64,000 nucleotides of DNA from Flavobacterium salilacus subsp. salilacus (GTDB taxonomy: Bacteria; Bacteroidota; Bacteroidia; Flavobacteriales; Flavobacteriaceae), in NCBI RefSeq assembly GCF_004634195.1, contig NZ_SKBP01000001.1, positions 1 through 64,000 of the forward strand, written 5' to 3'. The notes below the pieces were generated by a model. The model was not told the origin of the DNA. It did no database searches and saw only the letters and a list, made by a program, of their open reading frames with translations. This document shows, one piece after another, positions 1 through 8,457 of this stretch (its first letter is position 1; every line of letters begins with the position of its first letter). Made by a program: the position numbers and the translations under genes.

Positions 1-53
1 TTTGCCTTTTTTTATTCTCAGTTTTTTTCAGAGCGTTGCCTTGATTGCGGGTG

Positions 54-84
54 CAAATGTAAGTACTTTTTTTTCTCTCGCAAG
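54..84 (-). promoter_or_regulatory. Bacteroidota-type promoter reading off the left edge
   Basis: Read leftward, the sequence has TTG at 83-81, a 19-nt spacer and TACATTTG at 61-54, which fits the Bacteroidota -33/-7 consensus (TTTG, then TAnnTTTG). The gene it serves lies outside the window, and about 40-45 nt of its leader is visible here. Confidence 0.55.
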
Positions 85-190
85 GAATAGTATGGCTTTT
101 TTTAATACACTCTCGTAACTTTTTTTTAATACTCTGGCTACTTTATGGTTACATTGAAATATTTTTTACAAAATTTTAAAAGCAATAAAA

Positions 191-212
191 AAACCTTGCA
201 AAGGCAAGGTTT
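191..212 (-). terminator. Intrinsic terminator after the small secreted protein
   Basis: A perfect 9-bp stem (AAACCTTGC at 191-199 with GCAAGGTTT at 204-212) with a 4-nt loop is followed by a T tract in the leftward direction. It lies just past the stop of the 232-681 gene. Confidence 0.7.
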
Positions 213-231
213 TATGGAATACAAAAATTTA

Positions 232-681
232 TTATTTATTTTTCTTACCAAACAACTTATCAACTTGTTTGTAATTTAGCCAAGGTAGTTTGCGAGTACC
301 GTAAATATCTTTGTGCTCTACATAAGCATAGACTTTTCCCATGGTTTTCCTGTATGAAATAAACAAAATGCTTTCATCTTCCAATTCAATCGTTTTATCA
401 ACCCCGTCCTCAGCATTTATGTTATTTCTAAACATATCATATAGCGCGTCTAAATCTGACTCTTTAAATGTAAATGATTTGTAAACATCAGTAGTTTGGT
501 AATTCGAATCCTTGTATTCAAACTTACACACACCATTACTTTTAGTGATTCTTGCGTTGTAAGGAAGTCCAAACGCACCAACTTTACCAACTTCGTCTAT
601 GTATTCTGTATCGCTAACTTTTAATTGCGCAAAAGATGATAAAGCAATAAACATCATTAGAATTGTAGTAATTTTCTTCAT
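232..681 (-). CDS. Small secreted protein of unknown function
   Basis: The 149-aa product starts with a classic signal peptide: a KK n-region, a hydrophobic stretch and an AQ-like cleavage site near residue 19. The mature part is hydrophilic, has many aromatic residues and carries no motif I recognise. It is probably periplasmic or secreted. The gene stands alone, ends at a hairpin terminator and faces away from the trehalase gene. The ATG at 681 is the natural start because it begins the signal peptide. I cannot assign a function; small proteins of this build are common and poorly characterised in Flavobacteriaceae. Confidence 0.75.
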   Translation of the reverse strand: MKKITTILMMFIALSSFAQLKVSDTEYIDEVGKVGAFGLPYNARITKSNGVCKFEYKDSNYQTTDVYKSFTFKESDLDALYDMFRNNINAEDGVDKTIELEDESILFISYRKTMGKVYAYVEHKDIYGTRKLPWLNYKQVDKLFGKKNK

Positions 682-923
682 TGTTAAATATTTTACTGGT
701 TTGTTAATTTTTATGCTGCTAATATAAAAATTAATTTAAAAACAAAAAATCGTCAATTCGAATTTTGATTAAAAGTTAATATTGGATTTCAATCTACGAT
801 TTCTTCGATAACAAAGTATTTCCGTATTTACTATTAAACAATAACAAATATTTAAAAATTACGCCAAGAATTTTTCAATCCGTTAAAAACGCGCTAAGGA
901 TATGTTAAGCAAAGCGTGTAAAT

Positions 924-953
924 AGTTTAAACTACAGAAATTTATTACTTTTA
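924..953 (+). promoter_or_regulatory. Putative trehalase promoter in the 682-980 gap
   Basis: TACTTTTA at 946-953 matches the -7 consensus at all but the last base, and TTTA lies about 18 nt upstream as a weak -33 element. The rest of the 682-980 gap is very AT-rich spacer between divergent genes. I see no RNA or other structured element in it. Confidence 0.4.
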
Positions 954-980
954 TGGTTTAGCTTTTTTTTAATTTATTTA

Positions 981-2966
981 ATGATTGCCTACCCAAAAAC
1001 AATATTAATTTATAACATTAAGAAGGTTGGTTTACTTTTAGCCACGCTTCTTACAGTATGCTTGTGTATGAATTGCAGTAAAAAATTTATTGAAAATCAA
1101 ACTGTTTTTAACTTACCTGTAAATAAGACTATGGAGGACTTACTGGCAGGCTATGATACTGACGGTGATAAAAAAATAACTAAAGATGATGCTCCGCAAA
1201 AGGATTATTATATGGTGAGCACTAATGGCGACACTGTGATACTACGGAATATTTACTATTTATCTAACCTTTTGCAGGAACTTGCCATTGCCCATGAGGA
1301 GCATCAGGAAAACCTCATTATTACATTAAGCCAAATACAGGAGCCTCCTGCCGAGCGTATATCCCGGCGCATTCGCACTCATTTTTGGGACGACCTTACC
1401 CGCACCATAGATGCAACGGGGTTGGAGCGTATTATGGAAGATGAAAAAATGCACGATGAGCATCAGCGCATTTATGTACCTTATAAGGATAGTGTGGGTA
1501 TTGATTATTTTATGGAACTGCAAAAAACGAGGCGTAACCTGGAAGTGGTAATACTGCCACCTGTAATTACTCCTGAATATGTACGCTCTATTAATAGGCA
1601 TCCCGGTATATTATCGTTAAAAATAGAAAATGGTAAAGGCGTGCCTTTTGTAGTACCCGGCGGACGCTTTAATGAGATGTACGGCTGGGACAGCTATTTT
1701 GAAGGCGTAGGGCTTCTTTTGGATGACAGGTTAGACCTTGCCAAAGCAATGGTAGATAACTTTTGCTATCAGGTAGAACATTATGGTAAAATATTAAATG
1801 CCAACCGTTCGTATTACCTTACGCGTACCCAACCGCCATTTTTATCATCTTTTATACGGGAGGTATACGCCGCTATGCCCGATAAAGAAGCAAACAGAGA
1901 GTGGCTTGCCTACAGCCTTTCGATAGCCATAAAGGAATATGAGCAGGTATGGATGAGCGGTAAACGTTATACGCCGAAAACGGGACTGAATCGGTATTAT
2001 GCCGAAGGTATTGGCATTCCGCCCGAAACGGAACCGGGTCATTTCAGGACTATATTACAGGAGTATGCCGACGATTATGGTTTATCTGTACTTACTTTTG
2101 AAGAAAAATATAAAAGTGGCGAAATTAAAGATGCCGACCTCGACCGCTATTTTGTGCATGACCGCACGCTTCGCGAAAGCGGGCACGATACTACATGGCG
2201 ATTGGATAATGTGGCTGCCGACCTGAACTGTGTAGATATCAACTCATTATTATATAAGTATGAAAAAGATTTTGAGTTTTTAATCACTACTTATTGTAAC
2301 GGGAGTTTTACCGCCCAAAACGGAACAACTTATACTGACAAATACTGGCACGAAAAAGCCGCTACTCGAAAAGTGCGTATGAAGCAGTACTTGTGGGATA
2401 ACAAAAAACAATGCTATTTTGACTATAATACCAAAACGGAAAGGCGAACCGATTTTATGGCTGCCACTAACTTCTTTCCGCTTTGGGCAGGTTTGTGTAC
2501 CGATGAAGAGGCTGCTAAAATAGTACCCATATTAATGAGTGAGCTAAAAGCACAAGGCGGCATACTTGCCTCGAGCAGGGCTTCGACAGAAAAATATGCT
2601 GCCAACGAGGTGCAACGCCAGTGGGACTACCCCAACGGATGGGCTCCGCACCAAATGCTGTTATGGAAAGGACTTATAAATTATGGATATAATGACGAAG
2701 CTATCGAAATGATATACCGCTGGCTGTGGACCATAACCCAAAATGCGGTAGATTATAACGGTACAATACCCGAAAAATATGACGTAGTGGCAAGTACCCA
2801 TAAAGTATATGCCGAATATGGCAATGTAGGTACTGAGTTTGCCTATATAACCAAATCGGGTTTTGGGTGGATGAATGCTTCCTACCAGTACGGGCTTAGC
2901 CTACTGCCACAGGAGTATGTGCAAAAGCTGGATAATTTAGAAAACCCTAATGCGGTGTTTAAATAG
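981..2966 (+). CDS. treA: Alpha,alpha-trehalase (GH37), lipoprotein
   Basis: The enzyme hydrolyses trehalose to two glucose molecules. Both GH37 signatures are present: PGGRFNEMYGWDSYF near residues 226-240 and QWDYPNGWAP near 549-558. The N-terminus has a hydrophobic segment followed by Asn-Cys-Ser, consistent with a lipoprotein signal, so the protein is probably anchored in the periplasm or outer membrane. Between the signal and the catalytic domain is an acidic DTDGDKKITKDD stretch that resembles a single calcium-binding EF-hand or dockerin loop. The length (661 aa) is slightly above typical trehalases because of this N-terminal part. It is transcribed alone; no trehalose synthesis genes are adjacent. 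Confidence 0.93.
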   Translation: MIAYPKTILIYNIKKVGLLLATLLTVCLCMNCSKKFIENQTVFNLPVNKTMEDLLAGYDTDGDKKITKDDAPQKDYYMVSTNGDTVILRNIYYLSNLLQELAIAHEEHQENLIITLSQIQEPPAERISRRIRTHFWDDLTRTIDATGLERIMEDEKMHDEHQRIYVPYKDSVGIDYFMELQKTRRNLEVVILPPVITPEYVRSINRHPGILSLKIENGKGVPFVVPGGRFNEMYGWDSYFEGVGLLLDDRLDLAKAMVDNFCYQVEHYGKILNANRSYYLTRTQPPFLSSFIREVYAAMPDKEANREWLAYSLSIAIKEYEQVWMSGKRYTPKTGLNRYYAEGIGIPPETEPGHFRTILQEYADDYGLSVLTFEEKYKSGEIKDADLDRYFVHDRTLRESGHDTTWRLDNVAADLNCVDINSLLYKYEKDFEFLITTYCNGSFTAQNGTTYTDKYWHEKAATRKVRMKQYLWDNKKQCYFDYNTKTERRTDFMAATNFFPLWAGLCTDEEAAKIVPILMSELKAQGGILASSRASTEKYAANEVQRQWDYPNGWAPHQMLLWKGLINYGYNDEAIEMIYRWLWTITQNAVDYNGTIPEKYDVVASTHKVYAEYGNVGTEFAYITKSGFGWMNASYQYGLSLLPQEYVQKLDNLENPNAVFK

Positions 2967-2974
2967 TTTCGGGT

Positions 2975-3076
2975 TGCGGATTTGTCATGCTGAGGAACGA
3001 AGCAGCTATATGAAGAATATGCTGCAAAAGGAACGCGGATAACACGGATTTAGCTGATTGAACGGATTTTTATATG
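2975..3076. repeat. Intergenic remnants of dispersed Bacteroidota repeats
   Basis: After the trehalase stop the sequence holds two unrelated short phrases: GTCATGCTGAGGAACGAAGC at about 2985-3004, and a phrase near 3031-3073 containing GAACGCGGATAACACGGATT. Both resemble short sequences scattered between genes in many Bacteroidota genomes. There is no ORF. This reading is by memory, not by search. Confidence 0.35.
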
Positions 3077-3193
3077 CTAATTGATAATCAACAAAGTATC
3101 CTGCCCGATTCTTAAAGGTTGCTTATTTCTTAACGCATCATACACGCTAAAGTATAAAAATCGCTACTTTTATACTATCAAAAATCAGTTATT

Positions 3194-3682
3194 ATGAACG
3201 ATGCACATTTTCATCTTGTGGTAAACCACCTCCCTATTATTATTCCTGTAGTTGGCTTTCTTGTTATGGCTGGCGGTTTGCTTACGCGTTCGGCTATTGT
3301 ACAGCGTGTGGCATATTGTATTTTTATACTGGGTGCGCTATGCACTATACCCGCTGCGGTTTCGGGCGAGGGTGCCGAAGAAGTGGTAGAACACCTTAAC
3401 CTTGCCGACCACTCTATTATACACGAACACGAAGAGGCTGCCGAAGTTTTTATACTGTTCTCGTACGCGCTTGGCGGGCTGGCACTGTTGGGGCTTTGGG
3501 CTAATATAAAAAGAAAAACATTTGACAACACTATAAGCGTGCTTACACTGGTGCTTAGCCTTGTGGTTATATATTTGGGCAGTAATGCCGGTACAACAGG
3601 AGGCGAAATTCGTCATACCGAGATACGTAATGACAGCGGAGGCAATACCAATACTAGCCAAGACGACGACGACGATGATTAA
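3194..3682 (+). CDS. DUF2231-like integral membrane protein
   Basis: The 162-aa protein begins with the motif NDAHFHLVVNHLPI, typical of a conserved Bacteroidota membrane family related to DUF2231. It has four predicted hydrophobic helices and histidines in the first segment and between helices (HLNLADHSIIHEHEE near residues 73-87) that could bind a metal or haem. The C-terminal tail is acidic (a run of Asp). It acts in the inner membrane; substrate and role are unknown. A hairpin terminator follows directly. The ATG at 3194 gives the family's usual N-terminus. Confidence 0.75.
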   Translation: MNDAHFHLVVNHLPIIIPVVGFLVMAGGLLTRSAIVQRVAYCIFILGALCTIPAAVSGEGAEEVVEHLNLADHSIIHEHEEAAEVFILFSYALGGLALLGLWANIKRKTFDNTISVLTLVLSLVVIYLGSNAGTTGGEIRHTEIRNDSGGNTNTSQDDDDDD

Positions 3683-3688
3683 AATATA

Positions 3689-3715
3689 AAATCCGCTTTA
3701 CAGCGGATTTTTTTT
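3689..3715. terminator. Bidirectional terminator between convergent genes
   Basis: AAATCCGCT (3689-3697) pairs with AGCGGATTT (3702-3710) around a 4-nt loop, with a T run downstream and an A-rich flank upstream. It can end both the DUF2231 gene and the leftward reverse transcriptase gene. Confidence 0.8.
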
Positions 3716-3724
3716 ATGAATAAC

Positions 3725-5224
3725 TTATTCTTCTTTCACATTTGAAAAATCATACTTTTTTAAAGTAGCCTGTAATATTTTCCAATGATTTCGAACTTGC
3801 TTCTTAATTTCTGGAGCCTCTAATTCTTCAGATGCCCTGTATGCATACCGAAGATAATTCCCCCTAAATTTCCTATCATATTTTTTTACAACTAGCTTAC
3901 CATTTTTAAACTCGGCTCTCTTTGCAGGTAATTTTCTCGTTTTAACCCCCTTAAAACTATACAGTCTGTAAACTTTCCTTTTAAAAACAGGAGCATCATC
4001 TAAAAGATACTTTTCTTTTATTTTTTCTACTCTCTTATGCTTTCTTCTTATAGTGTCTTTCATATCACGATAAAAGCTAGCCAGATTTTTAGATTTAATT
4101 AATGTTTGATAACCATAAAACTCAAAACCTAAATAATTTAATGGTACATTCTCTTTTAACACCTCTCCTTGTTTTCTAAAACTTTGTAATCTACCATTGT
4201 GATACTTAAAAACAGTAATCTCTGTTTTAGGAATTGAAATAATGAGATTAATATTTTCAATCTGATTTTTTACAAAATCTTCAACAAAGTCTATTTGACT
4301 TTGTTTGCAAAGTATTACTATATCATCAGAATAGCGACGATAAAAAATATTATATTTCTCAGTAAGTTCTTCTATAATCGCAGTATCAAAAGGTAGCATA
4401 TAAATATTCGCTAAAATTGCACTAATAGGAAGCCCTTGCGGAATACCCATTAATTTCCCTTCACTATTTTTCTTTTGATTTTTATGAATGATTATATCTG
4501 ATTCTACTAAATCCCTTATACTCTCGAAGAATGTATTTTTACCAAGTTTTCTATATTTAGATAATTCTTTTTCATCAAAATGTCCATGCTTGATTTTTAA
4601 ATCATTAAGCTTAACATAAGAAAATCTTGTTACAGCCTTATAAACATTGTAATGGTCTTTAGGGAGTGCTTTGCAGCCCAGCATTTTTGCCCATATTAAC
4701 TTTAACCTTCTATGGTCTAAGCTCGGAAAGAAATTTTCAACATCAAAACACAAGGCAACACAGTCTTCTCTATTCTTTATCTCGTCGAAAATATCTTTTG
4801 CAAAATGAACATTATTTTTAAACTTGGTATCGCATAATGTTCTTATTTGCCTATATGCTGATACAGAATTTGAAATATGAATATTTTGCTTTAAATATTC
4901 TTCATATTTTTCAGATAGCTTTTGAGTATAAAATGAGTAAATATGTGCATCGATATGAGTTGCATATAAAATCTCTCTAATTTTGGTATTGCTTACTGCT
5001 TTACCATCTTTAAGTTTTTTGTGTGAACGCAGCTCTCTACCATTAAAATCTGAGAGCTTATACCTCCTTTGCTTAATCTCTTTAAAAATAAGGGGATAAA
5101 AAGAATGCTTCGCAACATTATCAGCATTCGAAATATATTTTTCAACATCATTTCGTACTGATAAAGGCGTTTTATTAGAAAAATGAGGATATCCTCTGTC
5201 TTTAAACCAATCTTTTTGTTCCAT
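3725..5224 (-). CDS. Defence-type (UG/DRT class) reverse transcriptase
   Basis: The 499-aa protein carries the reverse transcriptase core: motif A FDVENFFPSLD (160-170), motif B GIPQGLPISAILANIY (260-275), motif C RRYSDDIVIL with catalytic YSDD at 298-301, and a hydrophobic RT7 patch LNYLGFEF (362-369). It has a ~130-residue N-terminal extension beginning KDWFKDRGYPHF and a basic ~130-residue C-terminal extension. It lacks the retron VTG and NAxxH features and the maturase and endonuclease domains of group II intron proteins. The build fits the unknown-group (UG) antiviral RTs, nearest to my recollection of DRT2 or DRT9; the subfamily is inferred. Immediately upstream lies a long non-coding leader with paired ends, as expected for RTs that copy an adjacent RNA. 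Base use is more AT-rich than its neighbours, suggesting transfer. Confidence 0.85.
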   Translation of the reverse strand: MEQKDWFKDRGYPHFSNKTPLSVRNDVEKYISNADNVAKHSFYPLIFKEIKQRRYKLSDFNGRELRSHKKLKDGKAVSNTKIREILYATHIDAHIYSFYTQKLSEKYEEYLKQNIHISNSVSAYRQIRTLCDTKFKNNVHFAKDIFDEIKNREDCVALCFDVENFFPSLDHRRLKLIWAKMLGCKALPKDHYNVYKAVTRFSYVKLNDLKIKHGHFDEKELSKYRKLGKNTFFESIRDLVESDIIIHKNQKKNSEGKLMGIPQGLPISAILANIYMLPFDTAIIEELTEKYNIFYRRYSDDIVILCKQSQIDFVEDFVKNQIENINLIISIPKTEITVFKYHNGRLQSFRKQGEVLKENVPLNYLGFEFYGYQTLIKSKNLASFYRDMKDTIRRKHKRVEKIKEKYLLDDAPVFKRKVYRLYSFKGVKTRKLPAKRAEFKNGKLVVKKYDRKFRGNYLRYAYRASEELEAPEIKKQVRNHWKILQATLKKYDFSNVKEE

Positions 5225-5230
5225 AAAAGA

Positions 5231-5625
5231 TAAGGAAAGTTCTAAACGGATTTATTAGAGTAAAACTTACATCATTAATAATGATTGAACCATTAACCGA
5301 GTTCTCGATTCCCGCTTCATTTGTACGTAACTTTACCAGTCCATATAGACCTTAGTATATATATAATCAATACCTTAATAATAATGTTTCAAATACACAC
5401 TCTCCTAAAGGGAAAGCCTGCTGCTCACAGAATTGTAGGCAGATTACTAAAGTTTCTGACATTAGCAATGATTAAATCGATTTCTTCATTGATAATTCAG
5501 AAAGTTTACACATTACCTAATCCACATATTTATTATCCCTATATATTATTAGGTCTGAATTAAGTGAAATATAAATTTACATTAGTTCAATAAATGTTTT
5601 ATTCTTGACTAAAGAACTTTCCTTA
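5231..5625 (-). ncRNA. Putative structured template RNA of the reverse transcriptase
   Basis: The ~395 nt upstream of the RT contain no convincing gene and look like a structured transcript. The predicted transcription start (see the promoter at 5632-5664) falls at the first arm of a 13-bp inverted repeat, and the second arm ends 6 nt before the RT start codon. Inside are a ~17-bp interrupted stem-loop (5453-5503: TTTCTGA/TCAGAAA, ATTA/TAAT, CAATGA/TCATTG), a 7-bp stem ACCTAAT/ATTAGGT (5515-5521 with 5548-5554), and a small hairpin at 5399-5417. Antiviral RTs of the DRT2 and DRT9 types, and retrons, use such an upstream RNA as template. No Rfam model was checked, so identity as a template RNA is an inference. 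Confidence 0.55.
5231..5625. repeat. 13-bp perfect inverted repeat bounding the RT leader
   Basis: TAAGGAAAGTTCT at 5231-5243 is the exact reverse complement of AGAACTTTCCTTA at 5613-5625. In RNA this would pair the 5' and 3' ends of the leader, as the a1/a2 ends of retron RNAs do. It could instead be a leader structure controlling RT translation. Confidence 0.9.
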
Positions 5626-5631
5626 CATCTG

Positions 5632-5664
5632 TAAAAGTATCATTTTTTTGCTATTTTTAACAAA
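5632..5664 (-). promoter_or_regulatory. Promoter of the RT leader RNA
   Basis: Read leftward, TTTG (5664-5661), a 21-nt spacer and TACTTTTA (5639-5632) fit the Bacteroidota promoter consensus with one mismatch. The start expected about 5-9 nt downstream falls at or next to the first base of the inverted-repeat arm. Confidence 0.5.
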
Positions 5665-5683
5665 ATTATTAAACAATTATATT

Positions 5684-6394
5684 ATGCCTAATCTAGAAAA
5701 TAAATTCAATCTTGGTGATTTAGTTGTATTAAAAAATCATCAGTTATTATATAGCAATACAATTAAAGGTGATGGAAAATATATTCCACCTATTATGATT
5801 GTTAAAGAGGTGCTATTTGAAAATAAACAGAAAAAAACTCATGATGATATTACAGGAGAACAAATAGCTGAAAAAGTAAAATATATCTGCTTATATTTTG
5901 ATGATAATAAGAGTGAGTTTATAGAAAGTCATCTCTATGAAAGTGTACTTGAAAAAGCAGAGGCACTAAACTTAGGGAATAATACTAGCAGTTTTAGTTA
6001 CAAGTATGGTGAGAGAATTTTTTTTAGAACCCAAAAATTAGAATTATCAAAAAAGCGATCTTCAACTGTAACTATAACTACTACACAAATAAGTAAAGAC
6101 AATGAGGAGCCTACTACTATTGAGCGAGAAACAGTACAATATGTTGTAAATTTTGCAACGCCTGATTTTATTGCTATTGGATATAAAAAGGAAAACTCTA
6201 ATGATTTATTTTACAACGACGGAAAGCCTAAACGACTTACTTGCTCTGATTTTGTAAAAGTTCAATGGTATAACCCTATACAGCAGAAATTTAGTGAAAA
6301 CTATTTACCAACTGTATGTTTTAATAGTGCCGATTCATCCCTTTCAAATACAACGCATGAAGCGACACATAGAGAAGGACAAAATGAAAATTGA
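5684..6394 (+). CDS. Unknown protein divergent from the reverse transcriptase
   Basis: I do not recognise a named family. The 236-aa product has no signal peptide or membrane segment, so it is probably cytoplasmic. Residues 10-18 (LGDLVVLKN) resemble the first strand of an SH3-like or KOW barrel, and the protein is rich in beta-prone and charged residues, with a Thr/Ser-rich middle and a low-complexity C-terminus. An in-frame TTG at 5648 would add 12 residues, but the ATG at 5684 is more likely. It is transcribed away from the RT, shares its high AT content, and its promoter region overlaps the RT leader promoter (TACATCTG at 5624-5631 is a weak -7). It may be part of the RT system or only a neighbour. 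Confidence 0.7.
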   Translation: MPNLENKFNLGDLVVLKNHQLLYSNTIKGDGKYIPPIMIVKEVLFENKQKKTHDDITGEQIAEKVKYICLYFDDNKSEFIESHLYESVLEKAEALNLGNNTSSFSYKYGERIFFRTQKLELSKKRSSTVTITTTQISKDNEEPTTIERETVQYVVNFATPDFIAIGYKKENSNDLFYNDGKPKRLTCSDFVKVQWYNPIQQKFSENYLPTVCFNSADSSLSNTTHEATHREGQNEN

Positions 6395-6433
6395 ATTATT
6401 GCATAGAATATTTAAATCAACATCAATATCATA

Positions 6434-6464
6434 TTGCATCAATCCCCCTAATCCCCTATCTTTG
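6434..6464 (+). promoter_or_regulatory. thrS operon promoter
   Basis: TTG at 6434-6436, a 20-nt spacer and TATCTTTG at 6457-6464 match the Bacteroidota consensus exactly in the -7 box. The expected start leaves a leader of only about 15 nt before the thrS ATG, too short for a T-box or other attenuator. Confidence 0.65.
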
Positions 6465-6484
6465 CTATCCATAAAATTTTAACC

Positions 6485-8431
6485 ATGATAAATATTACAT
6501 TACCGGACGGTTCAGTCAAGAAGTTCGACGCCGGGGTAACTCCCCATGACGTTGCCATGAGCATTAGTGAAGGTTTAGCAAGAAATGTTATTTCGGCTAC
6601 TTTTAATGGTACAACGGTTGAAACCAAAACCCCACTAACGACGGACGGTTCGCTAATATTATATACATGGAATGACAAAGAGGGTAAAAAAGCTTTTTGG
6701 CACTCCTCTTCGCACGTTTTGGCACAGGCATTACAGGAGTTGTATCCGGGTGTTAAGCTCACTATTGGTCCTGCCATTGATAACGGATTTTATTATGACG
6801 TAGATTTTGGCGACCATGTGGTTACCGATAAAGATTTTAAAACCATAGAGGATAAAGTACTTGCCATTGCGAGAGAAAAACACGAGTTTACCATGCGTTC
6901 GGCTACCAAAGCGGAGGCATTAGAACTATATAAAAACGAAAACAACCCTTATAAAGTAGAACTGATAGAAAACCTGGAAGACGGTACTATTACGTTTTGC
7001 GACCACAGCACCTTTACCGATCTTTGTCGTGGCGGGCACATACCCAACACAGGTATCATCAAAGCAATGAAAATTATGAGCGTTGCGGGTGCTTACTGGC
7101 GTGGCGACGAGAAAAACAAACAGCTTACGCGCGTGTATGGAATTTCGTTCCCGAAACAAAAGGACTTAACCGATTACCTTGAGTTATTGGAAGAGGCAAA
7201 ACGCCGCGACCACCGCAAGCTGGGTAAAGAATTAGAATTGTTTACTTTTTCGCAAAAAGTAGGTCAGGGGTTACCCTTATGGTTACCAAAAGGGGCTGCG
7301 CTGCGCGATCGCTTAGAACAGTTTTTGAAAAAAGCCCAAAAGAAAGCCGGATATGAGCAGGTAGTAACACCGCACATTGGGCAAAAAGAACTATATGTAA
7401 CATCGGGGCATTATGCCAAGTACGGTGCTGATAGCTTTCAGCCGATACACACACCTAACGAGGGTGAAGAGTTTTTACTAAAACCGATGAACTGTCCGCA
7501 CCACTGCGAGATATACAACAGCAAGCCTTGGTCGTACAAAGATTTACCAAAGCGTTACGCTGAGTTTGGTACCGTATATCGTTATGAGCAAAGTGGCGAG
7601 CTGCACGGTTTAACGCGTGTACGTGGCTTTACTCAGGATGATGCACACATTTTCTGTACACCCGATCAGCTTGACGAAGAGTTTAAAAAAGTAATCGACT
7701 TGGTATTGTATGTATTCGGTTCACTTGGCTTTGACAACTTTAGCGCACAGATATCGCTTCGCGACCAGGAGAACAGGGATAAATACATTGGCTCTGACGA
7801 AAACTGGGAGAAAGCAGAGAGTGCTATTATTAATGCCGCGAAAGATAAAGGTCTTAACACGGTTGTAGAATATGGTGAGGCTGCTTTTTATGGTCCTAAG
7901 CTCGACTTTATGGTTAAGGATGCACTGGGTCGCCAATGGCAGTTGGGTACTATCCAGGTAGATTACAACCTGCCGGAACGTTTTGAACTAACCTACAAAG
8001 GTGCTGATAACGAGTTGCACCGCCCGGTAATGATTCACCGCGCGCCATTTGGCTCAATGGAACGATTTATTGCAATTTTGCTTGAAAATACGGCAGGAAA
8101 CTTCCCGCTTTGGCTCATGCCGGAGCAGGCTATTATACTGTCGCTTAGTGAGAAATATGAAAATTATGCTAAAAAAGTTTTAGAATTGCTGGAAAATCAC
8201 GAAATTCGCGCCCTAATTGATAACCGAAACGAAACTATTGGTAAGAAAATTCGCGAAGCTGAAGTACAGAAACTGCCGTTTATGCTGATAGTTGGTGAGG
8301 AAGAAGAGAAGAATGGTACGATTTCTGTACGTCGTCATGGCGATGCAGGTAAGTCGAACCAAAGCATGACAATTGAAGAATTTGCTTCTGTAGTAGCAGA
8401 AGAAATCAATAAAACATTAAAACCTTTTTAA
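6485..8431 (+). CDS. thrS: Threonyl-tRNA synthetase
   Basis: This cytoplasmic class II enzyme charges tRNA-Thr with threonine. The domains are in the standard order: TGS (about 1-62), the editing SAD domain with HSSSH at 73-77 and CRGGH at 181-185, the catalytic core with zinc ligands C337 (NCPHHC) and H388 (DDAHIF), motif 2 [17 protein letters not shown], and a C-terminal anticodon-binding domain. The 648-aa length is normal. It is the first gene of the conserved thrS-infC-rpmI-rplT cluster; infC follows after a short gap with no visible terminator. Confidence 0.98.
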   Translation: MINITLPDGSVKKFDAGVTPHDVAMSISEGLARNVISATFNGTTVETKTPLTTDGSLILYTWNDKEGKKAFWHSSSHVLAQALQELYPGVKLTIGPAIDNGFYYDVDFGDHVVTDKDFKTIEDKVLAIAREKHEFTMRSATKAEALELYKNENNPYKVELIENLEDGTITFCDHSTFTDLCRGGHIPNTGIIKAMKIMSVAGAYWRGDEKNKQLTRVYGISFPKQKDLTDYLELLEEAKRRDHRKLGKELELFTFSQKVGQGLPLWLPKGAALRDRLEQFLKKAQKKAGYEQVVTPHIGQKELYVTSGHYAKYGADSFQPIHTPNEGEEFLLKPMNCPHHCEIYNSKPWSYKDLPKRYAEFGTVYRYEQSGELHGLTRVRGFTQDDAHIFCTPDQLDEEFKKVIDLVLYVFGSLGFDNFSAQISLRDQENRDKYIGSDENWEKAESAIINAAKDKGLNTVVEYGEAAFYGPKLDFMVKDALGRQWQLGTIQVDYNLPERFELTYKGADNELHRPVMIHRAPFGSMERFIAILLENTAGNFPLWLMPEQAIILSLSEKYENYAKKVLELLENHEIRALIDNRNETIGKKIREAEVQKLPFMLIVGEEEEKNGTISVRRHGDAGKSNQSMTIEEFASVVAEEINKTLKPF

Positions 8432-8457
8432 GAAGTTTAATTTAAAATTTTAAAGCC

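Noticed and set aside
5321..5563. 80-codon ORF on the plus strand upstream of the RT as an ordinary gene
   Set aside because: It starts with TTG, has no ribosome-binding context and lies inside the putative leader RNA. It is kept only as a speculative observation about the copied strand.
3725..5625. Classification of the RT locus as a retron
   Set aside because: The end-paired leader is retron-like, but the RT is long (499 aa), has large extensions and lacks recognisable VTG and NAxxH retron features; no AGC branch-site context follows the first arm.
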